Shown here piece after piece: positions 5,511 through 11,178 of a DNA stretch of 11,178 nt. The notes beneath the pieces were generated by a model. It was not told where the DNA came from, did not search any database, and saw only the letters and a list, made by a program, of their open reading frames with translations. Each line of letters starts with the position of its first letter. The first letter of the stretch is position 1. The DNA lies in contig DAHWBL010000478.1 in NCBI GenBank assembly GCA_027323595.1, positions 1 to 11,178 on the forward strand. Direction: 5' to 3'. A program made the position numbers and the translations under genes. Origin of the DNA: Acetobacteraceae bacterium (lineage in GTDB: Bacteria > Pseudomonadota > Alphaproteobacteria > Acetobacterales > Acetobacteraceae).

Positions 5511-6896
5511 ATGCGCGATCTCGCCTTTCTGCTGTGCTTCATGGGGCCGCTGGTGATGAGCTGGGGGCGCGCCTATGTCAGCATTCTGACCTGGGCCTGG
5601 ATCGCGATCCTGACGCCGAATTTCTTCATGTTCGGCATCGCCGGGTCGGTGCCCTACAACAAGCTGATCGCGGGGGTGACGTTTCTGGCGATCCTGACCA
5701 GCAAGGAGCGCAAGAAGTTCCGCATCGACGCCACCGCGATCGTGCTGCTGATGTTCCTGGCACAGCTTGCCATTGCCCAGTTCAGCGCGTTGACCGACCA
5801 GTCGGTGGGGTGGGACATCCTCGATAAATTCTGGAAGATCGTCATTTTCTTCTTCCTGGTCCTGGCCTTCGCCGACAGCCCGAACCGCATCCATGCGCTG
5901 GTCCTCGCCACCTGTCTTGGCATCGATTTCGATGCCTGCGCCGGCGGGCTGAAGTTTTTCGCGTCCGCTGGCAGCTACCACTCGGTGGGGTCGCCCTCGT
6001 GGGGGGACAACAACCACGAGGCGCTGATCATGCTGATGGGCATCCCGCTGCTGACCTACGTGCGCAACGTCTCGACCGAGAAGCTGATGCGCTTCGCGAC
6101 CTCGGTGGCCATCGTGCTGTCGGTGTTCGGGGTGGTGGCGACGCAGTCGCGCGGCGGGCTGGTGGGGCTGATGATCTGCGCCGGGTTTGGCATTTTGCGC
6201 AGCCGGCACAAGGTGGGTTTCGGCATCATCGTCGCGGTGCTGGCGATGATCACGCTGTATGTCGCCGGCGAGCATTACACCGCTCGGATGGACACCATCG
6301 GCTCCGCCGAGCAGGACGATTCCTTCATGGGCCGCGTGGTGGCGTGGAAGATCAGCACGCTGATGGCGATGGATAATCCGATGACCGGCGGCGGCATTCA
6401 TGCGGTGACCGCGCCGAGTGTGTATGACTATTACGCGCGCGATTTCTACAAGCTGTCCTTCATCTCCACCCCGTCCGGCCCGGGTGTGGCGCATGCCGCG
6501 CACAGCATCTATTTCGAGGTGCTGGGCGATTCCGGATTCCTCGGGCTGGGGCTTTTCCTGACCATCGTGGTCAGCTCGCTGGTGCGGGCCTGGCGGTGCA
6601 AGAACCTCGCGCGCCATCATCCGGAGTTGCGTTGGGCCTATGTGCTGGCAGGTCAGTTGCAGACTTCCATCGTCGTCTACATGGTTTGTGGCGCCGCGCT
6701 GAGCGCGGGTTATTACGATCTGCCGTATCTCACCTTCTCGATCGTCTCGGCGGTGTCGGCCTATGTGACGGCGCAGGTGGCGGCAAAGAAAAAGGCGGCG
6801 ATGGCCGGTGAGCGAACCGCGGCGCGCGCGCTGGCGCGGCCGGTGCCCCCGGGCGGGTTCGCGCCGCAGCCGGCCGGGTTTGGGCGGCCGGGCTGA
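5511..6896 (+). CDS. O-antigen ligase/polymerase-like membrane protein (exosortase-A-associated O-glycosylation ligase type)
   Basis: This 461-residue polytopic protein has about ten to eleven membrane helices and fits the Wzy/WaaL (O-antigen ligase) superfamily, whose members transfer or polymerise lipid-linked glycans at the periplasmic face of the inner membrane. The closest pattern I recall is the exosortase-A-associated 'probable O-glycosylation ligase' family: MRDL start, SKERKK near residue 65, WGDNNHEALIMLM (164-176), SRGGLVGL (213-220), SFMGRVVAW (271-279), NPMTGGGIHAV (289-299) and AHSIYFEVLGDSGFLGL (330-346). Arg275 and His331 sit where the superfamily has conserved charged residues in its large periplasmic loop. 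The last 40 residues are a Lys/Arg/Ala/Pro-rich tail without membrane character. No glycosyltransferase or exosortase gene is in view, so the glycan and acceptor are unknown. Confidence 0.85.
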   Translation: MRDLAFLLCFMGPLVMSWGRAYVSILTWAWIAILTPNFFMFGIAGSVPYNKLIAGVTFLAILTSKERKKFRIDATAIVLLMFLAQLAIAQFSALTDQSVGWDILDKFWKIVIFFFLVLAFADSPNRIHALVLATCLGIDFDACAGGLKFFASAGSYHSVGSPSWGDNNHEALIMLMGIPLLTYVRNVSTEKLMRFATSVAIVLSVFGVVATQSRGGLVGLMICAGFGILRSRHKVGFGIIVAVLAMITLYVAGEHYTARMDTIGSAEQDDSFMGRVVAWKISTLMAMDNPMTGGGIHAVTAPSVYDYYARDFYKLSFISTPSGPGVAHAAHSIYFEVLGDSGFLGLGLFLTIVVSSLVRAWRCKNLARHHPELRWAYVLAGQLQTSIVVYMVCGAALSAGYYDLPYLTFSIVSAVSAYVTAQVAAKKKAAMAGERTAARALARPVPPGGFAPQPAGFGRPG

Positions 6897-6921
6897 GGCG
6901 GTAACTCGAAAAGGAGAGACG

Positions 6922-7713
6922 ATGGATCTGCATCTGCGCGATCGCGTGGCGGTGATCACCGGGCCGGCGAAGGGGATGGGTGCTGCGATCAGTGCCGCGT
7001 TCGCCGCCGAAGGGTGTCGGCTGGTGCTGGCCGGGCGGGACCTCGCGGCGATCGGCCCGGTGGCCGAGGCGGCGCGCGCGGGTGGCGCGCAGGTGCTGGT
7101 GAGTGCCTGCGATCTGCTGGACGCGGATGCGTGCGAGGCGCTGGCGGCGGCGGCCACCGATCGGTTCGGGCGGATCGACATTCTGGTCAATGTCGCCGGT
7201 GGTTCCGGGCCGATCGGCAAGACCGGCTGGCAGACCACGCCGGCGGAGTTCGATGAGATCGTGCGGCTCAACATGGCCGGGTGTTTCCATTCCATGCACG
7301 CGGTGCTGCCCGGCATGGTGGCGCGGCGCGACGGCAAGATCGTGAACGTGGGCGGCACCTTTGGCATGCGCGGGCGCGCCGGGCGGATGGCCTATTCGGC
7401 GTCCAAATGGGGACTGCGCGGCATCACCAAATCGATGGCGCTGGAGGCCGGGCCGTTCGGCATCAATGTCAATTGCGTCGCGCCTGGCATGGTGGACGGG
7501 CCGCGCTTTCGCACCAAGGTGGTGGCCGAGACTGCCGCACGGCCGGGCATCAGCGCGGATGAGGCGACCAGCCGCCACGCCGGCGAATATGCGCTGCGGC
7601 GGATCACCGAGGATCGCGACGTGGCCAATGCGTGCCTGTTCCTGGCCAGCGACGTGTCGCGCCAGATCACCGGCGTCGATCTGCCTGTCGATGGCGGCTG
7701 GGCGATGCTATAG
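6922..7713 (+). CDS. Short-chain dehydrogenase/reductase (SDR) with altered catalytic serine position
   Basis: This 263-residue classical-length SDR has the nucleotide-binding motif TGPAKGMG (residues 13-20), D64 at the adenine-binding position, NVAG (90-93), structural N117, and the catalytic pair Y158/K162 in YSASK. Lys17 and Arg39 (LAGRD) suggest NADP(H) use. The C-terminus, SDVSRQITGVDLPVDGGW, is typical of family members that reduce carbonyls or oxidise alcohols. The residue 13 positions before Tyr158, normally the catalytic Ser, is Gly145, and Thr146 is next to it. The start is set by an AGGAG box at 6912-6916. It lies 25 bp after the ligase gene and 22 bp before the ring-cleavage dioxygenase, so it may act on an aromatic precursor or ring-cleavage product. 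The substrate is not known. Confidence 0.9.
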   Translation: MDLHLRDRVAVITGPAKGMGAAISAAFAAEGCRLVLAGRDLAAIGPVAEAARAGGAQVLVSACDLLDADACEALAAAATDRFGRIDILVNVAGGSGPIGKTGWQTTPAEFDEIVRLNMAGCFHSMHAVLPGMVARRDGKIVNVGGTFGMRGRAGRMAYSASKWGLRGITKSMALEAGPFGINVNCVAPGMVDGPRFRTKVVAETAARPGISADEATSRHAGEYALRRITEDRDVANACLFLASDVSRQITGVDLPVDGGWAML

Positions 7714-7735
7714 CCGGGCAGCATCGGAGGATCAC

Positions 7736-9031
7736 ATGGCCCGGATCATCGGCGGCATCGCCAGTTCGCACACCCCAACGATCGGCTTCGCGCTCGATCA
7801 CGACAAGCAGGATGATCCGGTCTGGGCGCCGATCTTTGCCGCCTATGCGCCGGTGAAATCGTGGTTGGCCGAGCAGAAGCCCGATGCGCTGGTGGTGATC
7901 TACAACGACCATGTCACCAGTTTTTTCTTCGACCATTACTCGGCCTTCGCGCTGGGCATCGGCGATCGTTATGCGGTGGCCGACGAGGGTGGTGGCGCGC
8001 GCGCGCTGCCGCCGATCAGCGGGCATCCGCAACTTGCCGCCCATATCGGCGCGTCGCTGGTGGCCGACGAGTTCGACATGTCCTTCTTCCAGCACAAGGC
8101 GCTGGATCATGGCTGTTTCTCGCCGCTGTCGATGATGATGGAGCATGATCCGGACTGGCCGGTGCCGATCATTCCCCTGCAGGTGGGCGTGCTGCTGTTT
8201 CCGATCCCCTCGGCGAAGCGCTGCTTTTCGCTGGGCCAGGCGCTGCGCCGCGCGATCGAGAGCTTTCCGCAGGATCTGCGGGTGTGCGTGGTGGCCACCG
8301 GCGGGCTGTCGCACCAGGTGCACGGCGAGCGCGCGGGCTTCAACAACACCGCGTGGGACGAGAAGTTTCTTGATTTGTTCGAAAACGATCCGGATGCGCT
8401 GACGCGGATGACGGTCGCCGAATACGCCACGCTTGGCGGCGTGGAGGGGGCCGAGATCGTGATGTGGCTGATCATGCGCGGCGCGTTGCCCCAGCAGGTG
8501 CGCAAGATTCATCAGACCTATTATCTGCCCTCGATGACCGGCATCGCCACCGCGATCTATGAGCATGACGGCCAGGCGATGAGCCCGCGCGAGGCGGGCG
8601 ACCATCGCGCGCATATGGACCATGAGCTGGCCGGCGCCGAGCAGCTCGACGGGACCTATCTGTTCAACCATGCGCGCGCGGTGCGTGGCTATCGGCTCAA
8701 TGATTTCCTGCATGAAATGGTCAAACCCGCGCACCGGGAAGCGTTTTTGGCGGATCCGGAAGCCGCGTTCGCGCGCGCGGGATTGAGCGTGGAGGAAGCC
8801 GATCTGGTGCGCCGGCGCGACTGGCAGGGCATGATGCGCCACGGGGTGATTTTTTTCATGCTGGAAAAGCTGGGCGCGGTGCTGGGGGTTTCCAATTTGC
8901 ACATCTACGCCGCGATGCGCGGGCAGAGCCTTGCCGAGTTTCAGCAGACCCGCAACGCGCCCGGCGCGCTCTATTCGGTGGCCGGCAGCGACGCCGGCAA
9001 GACCAGCTGGGACGACAAGCCCGGCGGGTGA
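7736..9031 (+). CDS. Fused LigB-LigA extradiol dioxygenase, gallate/protocatechuate 4,5-dioxygenase type
   Basis: This 431-residue enzyme should open the ring of a trihydroxy- or dihydroxybenzoate such as gallate or protocatechuate between C4 and C5, using Fe(II) and O2 in the cytoplasm. Residues about 1-280 are a LigB-type catalytic domain: ASSHTPT with His12, YNDHVTSFF with His59, LDHG with His125, SHQVHGERAGF with His193, and GAEIVMW with Glu240. In the family two of the histidines and the glutamate bind iron and the others act in catalysis. Residues about 310-431 are a LigA-like domain (FLHEMVKPAHREAFL, DWQGMMRHGVIFFMLEKLGAV, YAAMRG). Fusion of both subunits in one chain and the overall pattern are as in gallate dioxygenases (DesB/GalA). 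GGAGG at 7726-7730 fixes the start. Substrate choice cannot be settled from sequence, so no symbol is given. Confidence 0.92.
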   Translation: MARIIGGIASSHTPTIGFALDHDKQDDPVWAPIFAAYAPVKSWLAEQKPDALVVIYNDHVTSFFFDHYSAFALGIGDRYAVADEGGGARALPPISGHPQLAAHIGASLVADEFDMSFFQHKALDHGCFSPLSMMMEHDPDWPVPIIPLQVGVLLFPIPSAKRCFSLGQALRRAIESFPQDLRVCVVATGGLSHQVHGERAGFNNTAWDEKFLDLFENDPDALTRMTVAEYATLGGVEGAEIVMWLIMRGALPQQVRKIHQTYYLPSMTGIATAIYEHDGQAMSPREAGDHRAHMDHELAGAEQLDGTYLFNHARAVRGYRLNDFLHEMVKPAHREAFLADPEAAFARAGLSVEEADLVRRRDWQGMMRHGVIFFMLEKLGAVLGVSNLHIYAAMRGQSLAEFQQTRNAPGALYSVAGSDAGKTSWDDKPGG

Positions 9032-9035
9032 TCCG

Positions 9036-10376
9036 TCAAAGCAGGGTCTGGATCAGTTTGGCGCGGAATTCCTGGAACCGTTCGCCGAGGCCGCGCGCGT
9101 GCCAGATCGGGAAGGTGATGCGGATGGAGGCGCGCTGGTCGGATTTGAACATCGCCTCCATCTGCGCGCCGAAGTCGGTGCCCAGGATGATGGCGTCGAT
9201 CTCGTTGTTCCACACGGCGCTGCGCCAATCGAGGTTGGATGAGCCGATCGCCGACCAGGCATGGTCGATCACCGCGGTCTTGGCGTGCAGGATGCGGTTC
9301 TGCCGTTCGTAGATTCTGACGCCGGCATCGAGAAGATCGCCATAATCGGCGCGCCCGGCGGCAAGCGCTGCGGTGCTGTCGGACGTGCCGGGCACGATGA
9401 TGCGCACATCCACCCCGCGCCGCGCGGCGGCGATCATGGCGGCCTTGAGGTCTGGGGTGGGCACGAAGAAGCCGGTGGTGAGGTGGATCGACCGCTTGGC
9501 CAGCGCCATGCTGGCGAGCAGGGTGCGGTAGATCAGCGGCTGTTCGCTGTCGGGCGCGCCGTCGATCGCCTGGATCATCAGATTGCCGGTGTGGGTAGGC
9601 GGGGTTGGCGGCGGCGGCGCGAGCGGGGGGCCGTTCTGCTGCTGCCAGGTCTCCATGAAGTAGGTCTCGAACTGCGCGACCACCGGGCCGGTGATGCGCA
9701 CGTCGGTATCGCGCCAGGCCTGGTCATCGGGGTCGGCGCCGGGGGTGTAGGCGGTGTTGCGGTAGACGTGGCTGATGTTGACGCCGCCGGTGATCACGAG
9801 GCGGCCATCGACGCAGAGCAGCTTGCGGTGGTCGCGCTTGTTGAACTCGATCGGCACCCGCTCGTTGGGGATCATCGGGTTGAATTCGAGCACCTGCACG
9901 CCGCCCTGGCGCATGCGGTCGAACAGCGCCGAGGGGGTCTCCGACGCGCCCCAGGCGTCATAGATCAGATTGACCGTCACGCCGTGGTGGGCGGCGGTGA
10001 TGAGCAGATCGGCGAACACCGCGCCCTCGGAGGCGTCGAACTCGTAGCTTTCCATGTCGATGCGGGTGTGCGCGGTGGCGATGGCGGCCTGCATGGCGGC
10101 GAAGGTGGCCGGGCCGTCGACCAGCAGGTCGGCGCGGTTGCCGGGCAGGAATGGAACGCCGGCGAAACGCTCACCCTGCTGGCGCATCAGCGGCACCGTG
10201 CTGGCGGTGTCCGCGTCGGCGAGGGCGGCGAGCAGGTCGGGGCTGACGCCGGGGGTGGGGGCGCTGACGCAGCCGGCGAGGGCGGCGAGAAGCGCGCAGG
10301 CACGCAGCGGGCGCGCGCGGTGGCGGCGCCTGGCGGCGACATCTGGTGGCGGCCTGACAAGCGACATAGCCCGCAT
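9036..10376 (-). CDS. Phospholipase D/cardiolipin-synthase-like lipoprotein
   Basis: The protein (446 residues from this start) belongs to the phospholipase D superfamily, which hydrolyses or transfers phosphodiester groups and includes bacterial cardiolipin synthases. Two HKD motifs are present: HRKLLCVD followed by GGVN, and HAKTAVID followed by GSSNLDWRS, about 180 residues apart, so both halves of a bilobed active site are present. The N-terminus has a basic region (RRRHRARPLR), a short hydrophobic run and the lipobox-like LAGC, so it is probably a lipoprotein facing the periplasm. A proline-rich linker (PPPPTPP) separates the halves. Starts at 10400 (GTG), 10376 and 10367 (ATG) are in frame and none has a clear ribosome binding site. 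The gene is convergent with the dioxygenase, 4 bases apart. The substrate is unknown. Confidence 0.85.
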   Translation of the reverse strand: MRAMSLVRPPPDVAARRRHRARPLRACALLAALAGCVSAPTPGVSPDLLAALADADTASTVPLMRQQGERFAGVPFLPGNRADLLVDGPATFAAMQAAIATAHTRIDMESYEFDASEGAVFADLLITAAHHGVTVNLIYDAWGASETPSALFDRMRQGGVQVLEFNPMIPNERVPIEFNKRDHRKLLCVDGRLVITGGVNISHVYRNTAYTPGADPDDQAWRDTDVRITGPVVAQFETYFMETWQQQNGPPLAPPPPTPPTHTGNLMIQAIDGAPDSEQPLIYRTLLASMALAKRSIHLTTGFFVPTPDLKAAMIAAARRGVDVRIIVPGTSDSTAALAAGRADYGDLLDAGVRIYERQNRILHAKTAVIDHAWSAIGSSNLDWRSAVWNNEIDAIILGTDFGAQMEAMFKSDQRASIRITFPIWHARGLGERFQEFRAKLIQTLL

Positions 10377-10430
10377 ATGATGGCCGATGGTGGCAAACAC
10401 AAGGCGGGAGCCGCACTGTCCGGCGGCGCC

Positions 10431-10459
10431 ATGTCAGGAAATGTCAGGCATTTTGCCTG
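10431..10459. other. Direct repeat plus short hairpin between two minus-strand genes
   Basis: ATGTCAGG occurs at 10431-10438 and again at 10441-10448, exactly 10 bp apart. The second copy runs into a perfect 6-bp inverted repeat, CAGGCA (10445-10450), TTT, TGCCTG (10454-10459), directly after the 2OG oxygenase stop codon on the minus strand. No T run follows the hairpin, so it would be a weak terminator at best. The repeat could instead be a protein-binding site upstream of the phospholipase D-like gene. Confidence 0.3.
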
Positions 10460-10460
10460 T

Positions 10461-11138
10461 TCAGGGCAGCCGGATCGGGCGGTCGGGGAAGGTGAGCTGG
10501 TCGCGGTCGCGCCAGTTCGGGCGGACATAGTTGATTTCCATCAGCCGTCGCACCCCCTCGATCGGGCGGGGCTCGAAGCCGTGCCAGCTTGCCGGGCCGG
10601 GGATGAAAATGACGGCCGAGTCGAATTCCGCCGAGGAGCGGCCGACCCAGCGCCGCTCGGCGTCGTAGATGTCGGTGCCCCAGCCGGCGGCCTCGGGCCC
10701 CGTGCACAGATAGATCACCATCGAGAACAGTTTTTCGGGGATGTCGCGGTGCGGCTCCAGCCAGGCGCCGTCGATGTCCTGCATATATTCCATCCGCAGG
10801 AAGCTGCCTTCGACCGCGACGTCGCAGGTTGCGGCAAGCGCGGCGGCGACGGCGGGGGCCTGCAACGCGTCGGCCATCGCCGCGCAGCCCTGGTAGTTCG
10901 CGCGCATGGCCGGGGTGATGAAGCAGCGCGCATCGTTGTAGCTGCCGCGGGTGCCGTCGGTCCTGCCCAGATCCGGCGGGCGGATGGGCATGGCGAGCAG
11001 TGCGGTGCACAGCTCGATCGGCAGCACGTCGGCAAGGGTCCAGTGCCGGTAAGGAGATTCCGAGCGTTGCGCGCCGGATAGCGCGTCGAGGAAGCGGGCG
11101 CGCACCGCATCGGCGCTGACCTCGGGCGGGTAGCGCAT
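10461..11138 (-). CDS. 2-oxoglutarate/Fe(II)-dependent oxygenase family protein
   Basis: This 225-residue protein has the facial triad of the 2-oxoglutarate/Fe(II) oxygenases: His130 and Asp132 in LEPHRDIPEK, and His186 in SWHGFEPRP. Arg197 or Arg198 (EGVRRLMEINY) is in the place expected to bind the 2-oxoglutarate carboxylate. The segments between (FSMVIYLC, GTDIYD, FDSAVIFIPG) are beta strands of the double-stranded helix core, and an N-terminal helical region of about 100 residues precedes them. Enzymes of this fold hydroxylate small molecules, amino acids, proteins or sugars. Nothing here names the substrate. There is no ribosome binding site: the ATG overlaps an upstream stop as TGATG, implying coupled translation with the gene entering from the right edge. 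Confidence 0.85.
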   Translation of the reverse strand: MRYPPEVSADAVRARFLDALSGAQRSESPYRHWTLADVLPIELCTALLAMPIRPPDLGRTDGTRGSYNDARCFITPAMRANYQGCAAMADALQAPAVAAALAATCDVAVEGSFLRMEYMQDIDGAWLEPHRDIPEKLFSMVIYLCTGPEAAGWGTDIYDAERRWVGRSSAEFDSAVIFIPGPASWHGFEPRPIEGVRRLMEINYVRPNWRDRDQLTFPDRPIRLP

Positions 11139-11178
11139 CAGCGCGCGCCCGGCAGCCGGCGCGGTGCCCAGTCGATCA
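11138..11178 (-). CDS. C-terminal end of an unidentified upstream gene
   Basis: On the minus strand the frame that ends in the TGA at 11138-11140 is open to the window edge and encodes only twelve residues (IDWAPRRLPGAR). Its stop overlaps the 2OG oxygenase start (TGATG), and that gene has no ribosome binding site of its own, which favours a real coding sequence here. Too little is visible to say what it encodes. Confidence 0.35.
   Translation of the reverse strand, partial: IDWAPRRLPGAR

Noticed and set aside
5016..7367. Minus-strand open frame of 783 codons across the ligase and SDR genes
   Set aside because: Its product is rich in His, Arg, Gln and Pro with no domain pattern, and it covers well-supported plus-strand genes. 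It is a GC-bias artefact.
7667..8902. Minus-strand open frame of 411 codons opposite the dioxygenase
   Set aside because: It shadows a gene with complete catalytic residues, and its own composition (His/Arg/Gln-rich) shows no family signature.
9261..11081. Plus-strand open frame of 606 codons opposite the phospholipase D-like and 2OG oxygenase genes
   Set aside because: It is Gly/Ala/Val/His-rich with no motif, and both minus-strand genes beneath it carry intact active-site motifs.

Overview
The window is very GC-rich (roughly 70%) with dense bacterial coding and strong third-position GC bias. This bias produces many long false ORFs opposite the real genes. The flagellar export-gate genes, the codon use and the extradiol dioxygenase point to an alphaproteobacterium, most likely Acetobacteraceae or a relative. 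That placement is inferred from overall impression and not from a marker gene.

Region 1 (1-3888) is flagellar and divergent. On the minus strand, flgB, flgC, fliE, fliQ, fliR and the start of flhB form one tightly packed operon (rod, rod/MS-ring adaptor, export gate). On the plus strand, a small unrecognised helical protein, fliO and fliP follow one another with 4-base start/stop overlaps. About 100 bp between flgB and the small gene must hold both promoters. FliP, FliQ and FliR together make the export gate in the inner membrane, and FlhB (cut by the window edge) is the substrate-switch subunit.

Region 2 (3892-5094, minus) is an exported DUF3300-family protein of unknown function, with two sets of 15-bp tandem repeats that give GPGW-type and FARP-type peptide repeats. 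It ends 3 bp from the end of fliP.

Region 3 (5259-9031, plus) is a collinear four-gene run with gaps of 6, 25 and 22 bp: a small membrane-anchored protein, an O-antigen-ligase/polymerase-like membrane protein resembling the exosortase-A-associated O-glycosylation ligase family, a short-chain dehydrogenase that lacks the usual catalytic serine, and a fused LigB-LigA extradiol dioxygenase of the gallate/protocatechuate type. A plausible sigma70-like promoter lies upstream at 5187-5214. The joining of a surface-glycan gene pair to an aromatic-catabolism gene pair is the oddest arrangement here.

Region 4 (9036-11178, minus) holds a phospholipase D/cardiolipin-synthase-like predicted lipoprotein with two HKD motifs. 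Upstream of it is a 2-oxoglutarate/Fe(II) oxygenase whose start overlaps the stop of a gene that enters from the right edge. No RNA genes, insertion sequences, CRISPR arrays or integration sites were seen. No stretch longer than about 300 bp lacks a gene.

Nothing in the window amounts to a clear new multi-gene system. The best leads are the ligase/dioxygenase gene run, the modified SDR active site and the repeat-bearing DUF3300 protein.
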